Below, one piece after another: positions 17,202 to 27,173 of a stretch of 64,000 nt of DNA. The translations under genes and the position numbers were made by a program. The DNA comes from Chryseobacterium sp. OV279 (lineage in GTDB: Bacteria; Bacteroidota; Bacteroidia; Flavobacteriales; Weeksellaceae), in NCBI RefSeq assembly GCF_900128945.1, contig NZ_FQUD01000005.1, positions 220,065 through 284,064 of the forward strand, read 5' to 3'. The notes under the pieces are model-generated. The model had not been told where the DNA came from and searched no databases. It worked only from the letters and a program-made list of their open reading frames with translations. Numbering within the stretch: the first letter of the stretch is position 1; each line of letters begins with the position of its first letter.

Positions 17202-17636
17202 TTAAGGCTGAAGAACAAATTTAGCCAAAGGAGCCATTCTCGCCTTGTTTAAGGTCAGTGTATTGCCATTGACAGAATAATTATCTGCAGCAAGCAAAGC
17301 TTTGGTGAATAGCTGTTCCGTTTCAAGATCATCGCAGGCCATCATCGTAGACATTCCCTGGTTAAACTTGATTCTCATCATTTCAGGCTTGATTTCGAAA
17401 GTACCTCCAACGCCATTACAGCCGCCGTTACCTTCATATCTCATACCTTCCGTATTGAGCTTGAAATAAGGATTGCTTTTAGGATTCTTAAGCTGAATAG
17501 GCTGTCCGTTCAATTCCGTAAGTTTCCATGTTTTTCCCATGATATCTGTCGTCGCCTTTTGTGCCGGTGGCGTCTTACATGCGGTAAGAAATACCAGTAA
17601 AAAAAGAGCAGATAAATAGTAATACAAGTTTTTCAT
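17202..17636 (-). CDS. META domain lipoprotein (HslJ-like)
   Basis: 144 aa. Lipoprotein signal (LVFLTAC, Cys near residue 20) followed by one META domain: GKTWKLTELNGQPI, then GGCNGVGGTFE, IKFNQGMSTMMAC and LTLNKARMAPLAKFVL. HslJ-type META proteins are linked to heat/novobiocin stress in E. coli; the function here is unknown. The cysteines in GGCNG and MMACDD are the usual conserved pair. It lies 36 bp after the upstream lipoprotein gene, so the two are probably co-transcribed. Confidence 0.85.
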   Translation of the reverse strand: MKNLYYYLSALFLLVFLTACKTPPAQKATTDIMGKTWKLTELNGQPIQLKNPKSNPYFKLNTEGMRYEGNGGCNGVGGTFEIKPEMMRIKFNQGMSTMMACDDLETEQLFTKALLAADNYSVNGNTLTLNKARMAPLAKFVLQP

Positions 17637-17672
17637 AGTTTATTATTTTGTGTGTTGGATAGTGAGTTTAGG

Positions 17673-18065
17673 TTAATAGGAAGCCATCTTTGTAGATCCC
17701 GACCCTTTGGGATCACGCTTGGCATGAAACAGAACCATATCTACATTTTTTTTCAGTAAAGTAATATTTCCTTTGATATCCGAATACTGATATTCTTCAT
17801 TACTGGCCGTGTATTCAGGAAGAGCATCGCTTTTCTTAAGATCATACGTTTTGCCTTCCAGATGTACGGTTGCTGTGTTTTTTGTGTGGTTGATGGTAAC
17901 TTCAATTTTTTCCCCGTAATTGTCCGTGAAAACGTCTTTAGAGATCTCATCTTTGTTTTCAGGTACAGCTTCGGTAAGCATTTCCGCTTCTTTGCCCGGA
18001 TGCTTACACGCTGTTGAGGAAAGGACTGCCAGCCCCATAAGAACCGATGTAAATAATTTTTTCAT
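17673..18065 (-). CDS. small lipoprotein, MliC-like domain
   Basis: 130 aa. Lipobox VLSSTAC (Cys near residue 20). The core 'KIEVTINHTKNTATVHLEG' then KTYDLKK, 'EYQYSDIKGNITLLKKN' and DMVLFHAK follows the beta-strand order of membrane-bound lysozyme inhibitors of C-type lysozyme (MliC), but the usual cysteine pair is not evident. Inhibitor activity is therefore only a suggestion. A minus-strand TACTTTTG at 18352-18359 could be its -7 element, with a ~280-nt leader. Confidence 0.55.
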   Translation of the reverse strand: MKKLFTSVLMGLAVLSSTACKHPGKEAEMLTEAVPENKDEISKDVFTDNYGEKIEVTINHTKNTATVHLEGKTYDLKKSDALPEYTASNEEYQYSDIKGNITLLKKNVDMVLFHAKRDPKGSGSTKMASY

Positions 18066-19028
18066 AGTGATAGGTGATTTGGATAAGTGTCATGAATAGT
18101 GATATTAATACTATATAAATTTACGAATATTTTTAATAAATATATGTTAATTTTACATAAATTAATCTGATATTTCTATCTGTTAAGCTTTACGCCTCCT
18201 TTACAGTATTCTTTTAAGGCTTATAAAAGTAAGTCTGTTCAATAAAGATTTGCTGAGCGGGTAACCGTTGGAATACTGGTTTAAACAGCCGGTGGTAAGA
18301 ATAAAAAAGTACAGTTTTTTTTCACGTTCTATTTGTTGTTTTAATGTGCTGCAAAAGTATTAAAAATTCTATAATGCTGATACACAGTAAAAAATGATTT
18401 AAATCATACCCGTGAAGCTTTATTTTTTTGAGAAGTAATAAAAAAAGAGAACCGAAAAAGTCAGTTCTCTGCAGTGGGTCAAATAAGATCTTTAATTGAA
18501 TGTTGATGCAGAATTAAAGACCTGCAGAACATATTATGTTTTTCACAATTAAAGTTTTCATGGTTATAGTGGTTGGTTAGTTTTAAAAATAAGTCATAAA
18601 AAATTAAATATTCAGGTTGTCAATCATATGAAAGTTTAAAAATAAAATACTTCCATTAAATTAAGTAACTGTACCGAATTGTTAATTAATTACTGATAAT
18701 TTTTCATAAATATACAAATTATTATGATTAATATTAATCAATAATGGATTTTTAAATAATATTTAATCTTCAATTCAAATTTTAAGGTACGTTAACCATT
18801 TTTGAATGTATTTTTTTCTGTTTCAAATTAAATTATGTGTGTAAAATTTATCATAAAAAGGTATTGTGCGTTGATTATGCTTACAATTGTTAAAATTAGC
18901 TGAAGTTAAACACTGATTCATAAGAAAAAAATGCGTGATTTCTGTATTCAGCTAATTTAAAGGAGCGTTAAATTTTGTTAATCTATTATGAGCGTATGCA
19001 TTTCTAAGTGTACATTTGCCACTTCAAA
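18066..19028. other. gene-poor 0.96 kb AT-rich region
   Basis: No convincing protein gene. It holds a minus-strand hairpin-plus-U terminator (18436-18470), a 15-codon minus-strand mini-ORF (18514-18561) just upstream of it, a TAnnTTTG-like box on the minus strand (18352-18359), and TACATTTG on the plus strand (19011-19018) immediately before the membrane protein gene. A small RNA or leader peptide is possible. Confidence 0.6.
18436..18470 (-). terminator. orphan minus-strand terminator
   Basis: The stem agagaac / gttctct (arms 18464-18470 and 18446-18452 read on the minus strand) is followed on that strand by six U. No annotated gene lies upstream of it on the minus strand, which implies a short transcript of its own. 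Confidence 0.55.
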
Positions 19029-19418
19029 ATGAGAAACGTATTAGTATATTTTTTGACCGGTCTTTTTCTGCTCTTCGTAGTAGAAAGCAGACTCGATGTC
19101 AAAACACTTCGAAATGACTATTCTGGTCATGTTTCTCATCATTTGCCCAAAAAAGCCAACCGCCTGAACCAGACTTTTGAAAAATTGTCAGTACAGCAGA
19201 TGGCAGACAATATTGATAATTCCACATTAGAGCTTGCTGAAGATAGTTTTCAGTTGTCTGATACCATTCAGATGATTGCTGTATTTGCCGGTGTATTCAG
19301 TCTTGTCTATATTTTTGGTCTTCGTTCTTCTAAAAGCAGAAAGCCTGATATCAACGGTTTTCTTTCGCTGTATTCCAATGTTAAAACATTCATTCTGATC
19401 CGTTCTATCAGAATCTAA
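19029..19418 (+). CDS. small membrane protein of unknown function
   Basis: 129 aa from the ATG at 19029; the frame is also open from a GTG at 19008, but that lies inside a TAnnTTTG-like box. Two hydrophobic segments: an N-terminal one (VLVYFLTGLFLLFVV) and one at about 84-101 (TIQMIAVFAGVFSLVYIFGL). The middle is hydrophilic with HHLPKKANR. No family recognised. It stands 148 bp before the RND efflux operon on the same strand and could be co-expressed with it. Confidence 0.5.
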   Translation: MRNVLVYFLTGLFLLFVVESRLDVKTLRNDYSGHVSHHLPKKANRLNQTFEKLSVQQMADNIDNSTLELAEDSFQLSDTIQMIAVFAGVFSLVYIFGLRSSKSRKPDINGFLSLYSNVKTFILIRSIRI

Positions 19419-19566
19419 AAATCATTTTTCGTGATCCCTTTTCTGTCCGGATTCCGGGCGGGAGATCTACTGCATTGCTTATGCCGGTAATCATGACGAT
19501 GCAGGAATTCCATTACCGTTTATTCCCATTCAAAACATTAACGAATTTATATTAAACTCTAGAATT

Positions 19567-20652
19567 ATGATCAAAAGAGTTGCCTCAGGCATTGCGATAA
19601 GCACCCTTTTATTGACCGTTGGCTGCAGTCAGAAGAAAGAAGAAAAAGAAGAAGCCACAGTATATCCCGTCACCAGCCCTGTCAAAATGGACACGGTAAT
19701 CAACAAAGAATACGTAGCGCAAATCCAATCTGTGAAAAACATTGAACTCCGTGCACAGGAAAAGGGATTTCTTGAAAAAATTTACGTAGACGAAGGCCAG
19801 TATGTACAGGCAGGACAAACCCTGTTCAGAATTATGCCTCAGCTTTACCAGGCTGAATTATTGAAAGCTAAAGCTGAAGTAGAACAGGCAAGCATTGAAC
19901 TGAAAAATGCCAGCACATTGGCCAGCAACAATATCGTTTCTAAAAACGAGAGAGCAATGGCTAAAGCTAAGCTGGATGCTGCCAATGCTGAAATGAAACT
20001 GGCTCAGATTCATTTATCTTTTACAGATATTAAAGCTCCGTTTTCAGGGGTGATCAACAGAATTCCTTTAAAATTAGGAAGCCTTGTAGACGAAGGAGAT
20101 TTATTAACCTCTTTATCGGACAATACCAACGTTTACAGTTATTTTAACGTTTCAGAACCTGAATATTTAACCTATCAGACCCATGTTGCCGACAGAGGAA
20201 GCAAGGAGGTGTCTTTGATTATGGCTAATGGAGAAATGCTTCCTCAGAAAGGAGAAATCCAGACCATAGAAGGTGAATTTGACAATGAAACAGGAAATAT
20301 TGCCTTCAGAGCAAAATTCCCAAATCCGGATAAGCTCCTTAGAAACGGGGAAACCGGAAAAGTACAGATGACGATGCCTGTGCATAATGCGTTGATCATT
20401 CCGCAAAAAGCGACGTATGAAATTCAGGATCAGAAATATGTATTCATCATCGATAAAAATGGAAAAGCAAAATCCAGAAACATAAAAGTAGCTTACGAAC
20501 TGCCCGATCTTTATGTGGTAGGTTCTGGGCTTGCCGAGGGAGATAAAATCCTTTTAGAAGGGGTACAGAAGGTGAAAGATGACCAGAAAATACAGTCCAA
20601 ATTCCAGGATCCTAAAAAAGTTCTTCAGTCATTGAAACTAAAAGCAGAGTAG
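19567..20652 (+). CDS. RND efflux periplasmic adaptor (AcrA/MexA-like)
   Basis: 361 aa. Lipoprotein signal (LLLTVGC, Cys 20). Membrane-fusion-protein layout: a barrel-sandwich half 'VKNIELRAQEKGFLEKIYV' with DEGQYVQAGQTLF, a helical hairpin (about 95-145, many Ala/Glu/Lys), the second lipoyl half IKAPFSGVINRI, and the beta-barrel and membrane-proximal domain NALIIPQKATYE. It bridges the inner-membrane pump to the outer-membrane channel. First gene of a three-gene operon, 22 bp before the pump gene. Confidence 0.93.
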   Translation: MIKRVASGIAISTLLLTVGCSQKKEEKEEATVYPVTSPVKMDTVINKEYVAQIQSVKNIELRAQEKGFLEKIYVDEGQYVQAGQTLFRIMPQLYQAELLKAKAEVEQASIELKNASTLASNNIVSKNERAMAKAKLDAANAEMKLAQIHLSFTDIKAPFSGVINRIPLKLGSLVDEGDLLTSLSDNTNVYSYFNVSEPEYLTYQTHVADRGSKEVSLIMANGEMLPQKGEIQTIEGEFDNETGNIAFRAKFPNPDKLLRNGETGKVQMTMPVHNALIIPQKATYEIQDQKYVFIIDKNGKAKSRNIKVAYELPDLYVVGSGLAEGDKILLEGVQKVKDDQKIQSKFQDPKKVLQSLKLKAE

Positions 20653-20674
20653 TCTACTCGTAAAACGAAGCAGT

Positions 20675-23600
20675 ATGTTTAAGAAATTCATCCGCAGACC
20701 TGTTCTGTCTATCGTGATCTCACTGATCATCGTATTTATGGGAGTTCTGTCGCTGGTAAAACTTCCAGTGACCCAGTTTCCCTCCATTTCACCCCCAAAA
20801 GTAAATATCACCGCAGAATATCCGGGAGCCAACAACGAACTATTGATTAAATCGGTAGTGATTCCCCTCGAAAGAGGTCTGAACGGAGTTCCGGGTATGA
20901 AATATATGACGTCCGATGCCGGTAACGACGGGGAAGCTTCCATTCAGATCGTATTTGATCTTGGAACTGATCCCAATGTAGCCGCAGTAAACGTTCAAAA
21001 CCGTGTATCTTCCGTGGTCAACAAACTTCCGCCGCTGGTCGTGCGTGAAGGGGTAAAAATTACCCGTGAAGAACCCAACATGTTGATGTACATTAACCTG
21101 TACAGTGACGATCCTAAAGCTGACCAGAAATTCCTTTTCAACTATGCTGATATCAACGTGATGTCTGAATTGAGAAGGGTAAGTGGAGTAGGTTTCGCAG
21201 ATATCCTCGGAACCCGTGAATATGCGATGCGTATCTGGCTTAAACCGGACAGGCTTACCGCTTACAATATTTCCGCAGACGAAGTAATGGAGTCCCTGAA
21301 CCAGCAGAGTTTGGAAGCTTCTCCGGGTAAAACGGGAGAAAGTTCAGGAAAGCGTTCCCAATCATTTGAATATATTCTGAAATATTCCGGACGTTTCAAC
21401 AATGAAAAAGATTACGGAAATATTATTCTGAAAGCAAAACCGGGAGGAGAATTTGTAAGATTAAAAGATGTAGCGGATATAGAATTCGGTTCCTCAATGT
21501 ATGATATTTATTCTACACTGAACGGAAAACCTTCTGCCGCGATTACAGTAAAACAGTCTTACGGTTCCAATGCAAGTGACGTTATCAAAAATGTGAAAGC
21601 TTTGATGAAAGATCTTGAGAAGAATAACTTCCCGAAAGGAATGCACTATGACATCAGTTATGACGTTTCAAGATTCCTGGATGCATCCATGGAAAAGGTT
21701 ATTCATACCTTATTTGAAGCCTTTATCCTGGTAGCCATCGTGGTATTCCTGTTCCTTGGAGACTGGCGTTCAACGTTAATTCCTGCGCTGGCAGTTCCGG
21801 TTTCACTGGTTGGAACATTTGCCGTCATGTCCGCATTTGGAATTACGCTGAACATGATCTCACTATTTGCATTGGTAATGGCCATCGGGGTCGTCGTCGA
21901 TGATGCGATTGTGGTGATTGAAGCCGTTCACGCCAAGATGGAAGAAAAAGGACTTTCACCTTTAAAAGCTACGGAAGAAGCAATGCATGAAATCAGTGGG
22001 GCAATTATCGCGATCACTTTGGTAATGGCATCCGTATTCATTCCGATTGCGTTTATGTCAGGTCCGGTTGGGGTGTTTTACCGTCAGTTCTCTATTACGA
22101 TGGCTTCAGCGATCATCCTTTCAGGGGTTGTAGCTTTGACACTGACTCCGGCTTTATGTGCTTTGATTTTAAGAAATCACCACGGAAAAGCTAAAAAGAA
22201 AACACCGATTACCATTTTCTTAGATAAATTCAACAATTTATTCACGAAAGGAGCCGGAAGATATGAGAAAATGCTTAACAAAACAGTTAAGAAAAAATCT
22301 ATAACACTTCCTTTATTACTGGCATTTTGTGCCTGTACATTCTTCTTAAGCAACTCACTTCCTTCAGGATTTATTCCGGCGGAAGATCAGGGAATGATTT
22401 ATGCGATTATCCAGACACCTCCGGGATCTACTCTGGAAAGAACGAATCAGATTGCGAAAGAATTATTAAGAGAATCTGAAGATATTGATGGGGTACAGTC
22501 CGTTTCATCACTGGCTGGTTATGAAATCCTGACAGAAGGTACGGGATCCAACTCCGGAACGTGTCTGATCAACCTTAAAAGTTGGGAAGAACGTAAAGAA
22601 TCTGCTGCAGAAATCATTGAAAAGCTCGAGGAAAAAGCCAAGAATATTCCCGGTGCCAATATAGAATTCTTCCAGCCGCCTTCCATTCCGGGTTATGGTG
22701 CCGCGGGAGGTTTCGAACTCCGTTTGCTGGATAAAGCAGGAAGTGGAGATTACCATAAAATGGAGCAGGTAAGTAATGATTTTGTTAAAGAATTGAAGAA
22801 ACGCCCTGAACTTGGGTCTGCATTTACCTTCTATTCTGCAAGTTTCCCTCAGTATATGCTGAAAGTGGATAATGATCTTGCCGAGCAGAAAGGGGTAACG
22901 ATCCAAAGTGCAATGGATAACCTGTCTACATTGATCGGTTCCAACTATGAGACCAGTTTCATCCGTTTCGACAGACCGTATAAAGTGATTGTACAGGCTG
23001 GGCCGCAATACCGTGCACTACCTACCGATTTGCTTAAGCTTTATGTGAAAAATGATAAAGAACAGATGGTTCCGTATTCAGACTTTATGAAAATGCAGAA
23101 AGTATATGGATTGTCAGAGATCACAAGACATAATATGTATAACTCCGCAGAGGTGAGTGGTACTCCTGCACCGGGATACAGTAGTGGACAGGCCATTAAA
23201 GCGATTCAGGAAGTTGCTGATAAAACACTTCCGAGAGGTTTCGGTATCGACTGGGCGGGTATCTCTAAAGACGAGGTGAGCAGAGGAAATGAAGCGGTAT
23301 TTATTTTCTTAGTCTGTCTTGGATTTGTGTATCTGATTCTTGCAGCGCAGTATGAGAGTTTTATTCTTCCGCTGCCGGTGATTTTATCTCTTCCTACTGG
23401 TATTTTCGGAGCATTCTTATGTCTGAAATTATTAGGCCTTGAAAACAATATTTACGCTCAGGTAGCGATGGTCATGTTGATTGGTCTGTTGGGTAAAAAT
23501 GCCGTATTAATCGTTGAATTTGCCGTTCAGAAGAAAGCAGAAGAAGGAATTCCTGTAGCACAGGCAGCTATCGAAGGGGCGGCCATCCGTTTCCGTCCGA

Positions 23601-23869
23601 TCCTGATGACCTCATTTGCCTTTATTGCGGGTCTTATTCCGTTGGTAATGGCCACCGGACCAGGAGCTGTAGGAAACCGAACAATTGGTACGGCCGCAGC
23701 AGGAGGAATGCTGATAGGAACGATCTTCGGGCTGATGATTATTCCGGGTCTGTATTATATTTTCGGAACTATTGCAGAGAAATCGAGGCTGGCAAGATAT
23801 GAAGAGGAGAATCCTTTAACAGAACAAACTGAACCTTATCAACACGATAACAAACATGAAGATTTATAA
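20675..23869 (+). CDS. RND multidrug efflux pump, HAE1 family (AcrB-like)
   Basis: 1064 aa, full length. Starts MFKKFIRRPVLSIVIS (first membrane helix); the periplasmic porter domain includes 'VKLPVTQFPSISPP'. Transmembrane helix 4 carries the proton-relay aspartates in AIGVVVDDAIVVIEAV, and helix 10 the lysine in IGLLGKNAVLIVEFA. TM repeats lie around 340-560 and 870-1030. It extrudes hydrophobic/amphiphilic compounds using proton motive force. Its 3' end overlaps the channel gene by 14 bp. Confidence 0.96.
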   Translation: MFKKFIRRPVLSIVISLIIVFMGVLSLVKLPVTQFPSISPPKVNITAEYPGANNELLIKSVVIPLERGLNGVPGMKYMTSDAGNDGEASIQIVFDLGTDPNVAAVNVQNRVSSVVNKLPPLVVREGVKITREEPNMLMYINLYSDDPKADQKFLFNYADINVMSELRRVSGVGFADILGTREYAMRIWLKPDRLTAYNISADEVMESLNQQSLEASPGKTGESSGKRSQSFEYILKYSGRFNNEKDYGNIILKAKPGGEFVRLKDVADIEFGSSMYDIYSTLNGKPSAAITVKQSYGSNASDVIKNVKALMKDLEKNNFPKGMHYDISYDVSRFLDASMEKVIHTLFEAFILVAIVVFLFLGDWRSTLIPALAVPVSLVGTFAVMSAFGITLNMISLFALVMAIGVVVDDAIVVIEAVHAKMEEKGLSPLKATEEAMHEISGAIIAITLVMASVFIPIAFMSGPVGVFYRQFSITMASAIILSGVVALTLTPALCALILRNHHGKAKKKTPITIFLDKFNNLFTKGAGRYEKMLNKTVKKKSITLPLLLAFCACTFFLSNSLPSGFIPAEDQGMIYAIIQTPPGSTLERTNQIAKELLRESEDIDGVQSVSSLAGYEILTEGTGSNSGTCLINLKSWEERKESAAEIIEKLEEKAKNIPGANIEFFQPPSIPGYGAAGGFELRLLDKAGSGDYHKMEQVSNDFVKELKKRPELGSAFTFYSASFPQYMLKVDNDLAEQKGVTIQSAMDNLSTLIGSNYETSFIRFDRPYKVIVQAGPQYRALPTDLLKLYVKNDKEQMVPYSDFMKMQKVYGLSEITRHNMYNSAEVSGTPAPGYSSGQAIKAIQEVADKTLPRGFGIDWAGISKDEVSRGNEAVFIFLVCLGFVYLILAAQYESFILPLPVILSLPTGIFGAFLCLKLLGLENNIYAQVAMVMLIGLLGKNAVLIVEFAVQKKAEEGIPVAQAAIEGAAIRFRPILMTSFAFIAGLIPLVMATGPGAVGNRTIGTAAAGGMLIGTIFGLMIIPGLYYIFGTIAEKSRLARYEEENPLTEQTEPYQHDNKHEDL

Positions 23870-25298
23870 TAAATATATAGCAGCCATTGCTCTATCGCTT
23901 GTACTCACAGGCTGTAGAGCTCCAATGGCCACCGTTATAAAAGATGAAGTAAAAGAAAACCTGCCTCAGAATTTCAATCAGGAAGAGCAGCAGGATGCCA
24001 ATACAAACAGTGGCACAACTCCATGGAGACAGTTTTTTACAGATCCAAATCTGGTAAGCTTAATTGAAACTGCTTTAAAAAACAATCAGGAATTACTGAT
24101 CACGCTTCAGCAGATTGAAATGGCGAAAAGCAGTGTTTTAGCGAAAAAAGGAAAACTAAGCCCAACCGTTTCAGCGGGAATAGGAGCCGGTCTTAAAAAA
24201 GCCGGACGTTATACCAGCGAAGGCGCAGGTGATGCCACTACGGAAATAGAACCCGGAAGAGAAATGCCGGATCCGCTGGGGAATTTTGAAGGAGGATTCA
24301 TGGCAAACTGGGAGATTGATATCTGGAAAAAACTGAGAACTGAGAAGGAATCAGCTGTTGCTCATTATCTTTCTACGGTTGAGGGGAAAAACTTCGTTCT
24401 GTCCAGCCTTGTTGAAGAAGTAGCGGACAATTATTATGAATTGCTGGCTTTGGATAATCAACTGGATATTATTCAGCAATATATTAAGCTGCAGGAAAGA
24501 GCATTGGAAATTTCCAAAATTCAGAAAGAAGCTGCTGCGGCAACGGAGCTGGCTGTGAAGAAATTTGAAGCTGAACTGGCAAAATCCAAAGCTTCGGAAT
24601 ACACGATCCGTCAGAATATCACGGAAAAAGAAAACGAGATCAATGCGCTTCTGGGAAGATATCCGCAACCAATTGTAAGAGCCAAGGAAAGCTTTATGTC
24701 TACAATGCCACAGACTGTGTATACGGGAATACCGTCTCAGTTACTGGCTAACCGTCCGGATATCAAACAGGCAGAACTGGAATTAAAAGCTGCTAAACTG
24801 GATGTACAGGCTGCAAGAAAAGAGTTTTATCCTTCACTGGAGATCTCTGCAACGTTAGGATTGGAGGCTTTTAAACCATCTTACTTAGTTAAAATGCCGG
24901 AATCTATTGCCTATAATCTGGCAGGAGAATTGGCTGGTCCGCTTATTAACAAAAGTGCGATCAAAGCGAACTTCCAGACTGCGGATGCAAGACAAATCCA
25001 GTCGTTGTACGAGTATGACAAAACGATTTTGCATGCATATCTGGATGTGGCTAATCTGATGTCAAAGGTTAAAAATATAGACCAATATTATCAGATGAAG
25101 TCGCAGGAAACAAAAGCGCTGGATCAGTCGATTGATATTGCGAACCAATTGTTCAGGAATTCAAGAGCAGATTATCTTGAGGTTCTTCTGAATCAAAGGG
25201 ATGCGCTGGATGCTAAAATGGAGCTGATCGAAGCCAAACAGCAACAGCTGAGTACCGTTGTAGATATTTACAAAAGTTTAGGCGGTGGCTGGAAATAA
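23856..25298 (+). CDS. outer-membrane efflux channel, NodT/OprM family
   Basis: 480 aa. Lipobox SLVLTGC (Cys near residue 19). TolC-like duplicated coiled-coil/beta layout: 'TPWRQFFTDPNLVSLIETAL' near residues 52-72, NWEIDIWKKL, and the second repeat with 'LANRPDIKQAELELKAAKLD' and ARKEFYPSLEISATLGLE. It completes the tripartite efflux system with the two upstream genes and is closed by a hairpin terminator. Confidence 0.94.
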   Translation: MKIYNKYIAAIALSLVLTGCRAPMATVIKDEVKENLPQNFNQEEQQDANTNSGTTPWRQFFTDPNLVSLIETALKNNQELLITLQQIEMAKSSVLAKKGKLSPTVSAGIGAGLKKAGRYTSEGAGDATTEIEPGREMPDPLGNFEGGFMANWEIDIWKKLRTEKESAVAHYLSTVEGKNFVLSSLVEEVADNYYELLALDNQLDIIQQYIKLQERALEISKIQKEAAAATELAVKKFEAELAKSKASEYTIRQNITEKENEINALLGRYPQPIVRAKESFMSTMPQTVYTGIPSQLLANRPDIKQAELELKAAKLDVQAARKEFYPSLEISATLGLEAFKPSYLVKMPESIAYNLAGELAGPLINKSAIKANFQTADARQIQSLYEYDKTILHAYLDVANLMSKVKNIDQYYQMKSQETKALDQSIDIANQLFRNSRADYLEVLLNQRDALDAKMELIEAKQQQLSTVVDIYKSLGGGWK

Positions 25299-25335
25299 GA
25301 AATCATAATTCTATCAATAAAACAGTTAATGTTTT

Positions 25336-25366
25336 GGGCTGATCCTTTCGGGGGTCGGCTCTTTTT
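25336..25366 (+). terminator. terminator of RND operon
   Basis: 10-bp stem (25336-25345 with 25352-25361, including G-T pairs; gggctgatcc ... ggtcggctc) followed by T5. Confidence 0.8.
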
Positions 25367-25482
25367 GTTTTTATACGACGCGTTTTGTCGCATCATCAGA
25401 TTAATTTTGTTCATCAATTAATGATAACGTGTTAATAATATATCACTTAATTAAAATTTACATTAAATCTCAATCCAGGGAC

Positions 25483-25511
25483 TTGAAATGCGTTAAAAAG
25501 TGTTAAATTTG
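25483..25511 (+). promoter_or_regulatory. promoter of the T9SS-cargo/RHS operon
   Basis: TTG at 25483-25485, an 18-bp spacer, TAAATTTG at 25504-25511. The start codon follows 45 bp later. It is the only good promoter seen before the four closely spaced genes ending at 34792. Confidence 0.65.
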
Positions 25512-25556
25512 CCGCAAAATTATAAAAGCTAATCTTAAACTAAAATACACAAGCAG

Positions 25557-27164
25557 ATGAAGAAATTCTACACCGGTGCATTGATGGTATGCACGCTTCT
25601 GGGGCTTTCCGCCCAGGAAGTATTGTGGCAGAAAGACATTAAGTCTTCTACACAGAATTTTCTAAGCCAGGTTACGACGACCATTGATCAACAATATCTT
25701 ATTTCGGGAAGCTCAATCCAGACAGGTTCCCTTCGAGAGCCTCAGGGAACAGGAAAGCAAAATAACGGTTACGATTTCCATTTAATCAAACTGAATCAGC
25801 AGGGTGAGCAGGTTTGGGAAAAATATTTCTCAGGGCAGAACCATGATTACTTGTCAGCTTCCGTAGCCACCCAGGAAGGAGGATTTCTTTTGGCCGGAAC
25901 TTCTTATTCCGGAAAGGGATTAGATAAAAAAGAAGATTCCAAAGGAGGATCTGATGTCTGGCTGATCAGGATCAATGAATTCGGAGATGAACTTTGGCAA
26001 AAAACATTGGGAAGCTCTTCTGATGAGGAAGCACGATCTGTTATTCAAACAACAGACCTTGGATTTTTTGTGGCTGGAAATGTTCAAAATTCTTCTAAAG
26101 GTTACGGATCAAAAGATGTTTGGGTTTCCAGATTGGATAAAAACGGAAAAACACTTTCTGAAACTGTTCTGGGCGGAAAAGGTCTGGATGAAGTGGAGAA
26201 AATGATTCCTACAAGGGATGGAGGAGCCTTGTTGGGAGTTTACTCGAGAAGTTCCGAGATTCGGGTTTCGGGTTCTACAGATAAGTCGTCTTCGGCAACC
26301 TCGTATCCCATATCCCGAACCGCTAAGTCTACGGATAATTTCGGCGAGGGAGATTATTGGATCGTCAAACTTGATAAAACCGGAAAAGTAGAATGGGAGA
26401 AAAACTTTGGAGGAAAAGGGGATGACCATATCAGAACATTGGCCTTAACATCTGCAGGATATGTAATCGGTGGAGAATCCAGATCCGAAAGATCAGGGAA
26501 TAAAACGGTAGGAATTGAGGAAGGAACAGACTTATGGCTGATCTCTTTAAATGAAAGAGGTGATGAGATCTGGCAGAAGTCTTACAATTTCAAAAATCGT
26601 GATATTTTGATGGGAATGAGTGTGCTTCATTCAGCAGATGATAAATCCTCAAAAGGGATTCTTTTAGGAGGCTATACGCAGGCAGAAGGAAAAATAGAAA
26701 CAGATGACGAAACGTTCTGGATGCTTTATCTCAACCAAGACGGAAATGAGCAGTGGAGAAAATACGTAAAAGGAGAATCCAGGAAGAAAGAGGAAAGACT
26801 TTCAGATATTAAGCTAAACAGAGATGGCTCCATTATCCTTGCAGGAACCAGTGCTGAAGAACTTGGAAAAGAGAACTGGAAGATCGTGAAGCTTGGTGAC
26901 AGCCAGATCAATAAACTGATCGAAAAACAAGACATCAAGATCTATCCGAATCCGGTTTCAGATTATGCTTACGTAGAAATAGGCTTCGATTTCAAAGAAG
27001 CGGATATTATGCTGTATGATATGGGAGGAAGACAGCTTCAGAGCTTGAAGACAAAGAATAAAGTGACGAAGATCAATACTCAGAATTTGATTCAGGGGGC
27101 TTATCTGGTGACGATAAAGACGGATGGGAATAAAACGGCGAATGCAAAATTGATTAAGAAATAA
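25557..27164 (+). CDS. T9SS type A sorting domain protein, WD/propeller-like repeats
   Basis: 535 aa. Signal peptide MKKFYTGALMVCTLLGLSAQ, then repeats of the pattern 'D.WLIKL...G...W.K.FGG...D' (for example SDVWLIRINEFGDELWQKT, EGDYWIVKLDKTGKVEWEK, DLWLISLNERGDEIWQK), suggesting a beta-propeller. The C-terminal ~75 residues are a type A sorting signal: IKIYPNPVSDYAYVEI, LYDMGGRQLQSL, LIQGAYLVTI, ending in KLIKK. It is therefore a predicted cargo of the Gld/Spr secretion system encoded earlier in the window. It lies 9 bp before the RHS-type gene. Confidence 0.88.
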   Translation: MKKFYTGALMVCTLLGLSAQEVLWQKDIKSSTQNFLSQVTTTIDQQYLISGSSIQTGSLREPQGTGKQNNGYDFHLIKLNQQGEQVWEKYFSGQNHDYLSASVATQEGGFLLAGTSYSGKGLDKKEDSKGGSDVWLIRINEFGDELWQKTLGSSSDEEARSVIQTTDLGFFVAGNVQNSSKGYGSKDVWVSRLDKNGKTLSETVLGGKGLDEVEKMIPTRDGGALLGVYSRSSEIRVSGSTDKSSSATSYPISRTAKSTDNFGEGDYWIVKLDKTGKVEWEKNFGGKGDDHIRTLALTSAGYVIGGESRSERSGNKTVGIEEGTDLWLISLNERGDEIWQKSYNFKNRDILMGMSVLHSADDKSSKGILLGGYTQAEGKIETDDETFWMLYLNQDGNEQWRKYVKGESRKKEERLSDIKLNRDGSIILAGTSAEELGKENWKIVKLGDSQINKLIEKQDIKIYPNPVSDYAYVEIGFDFKEADIMLYDMGGRQLQSLKTKNKVTKINTQNLIQGAYLVTIKTDGNKTANAKLIKK

Positions 27165-27173
27165 CACAAAACA

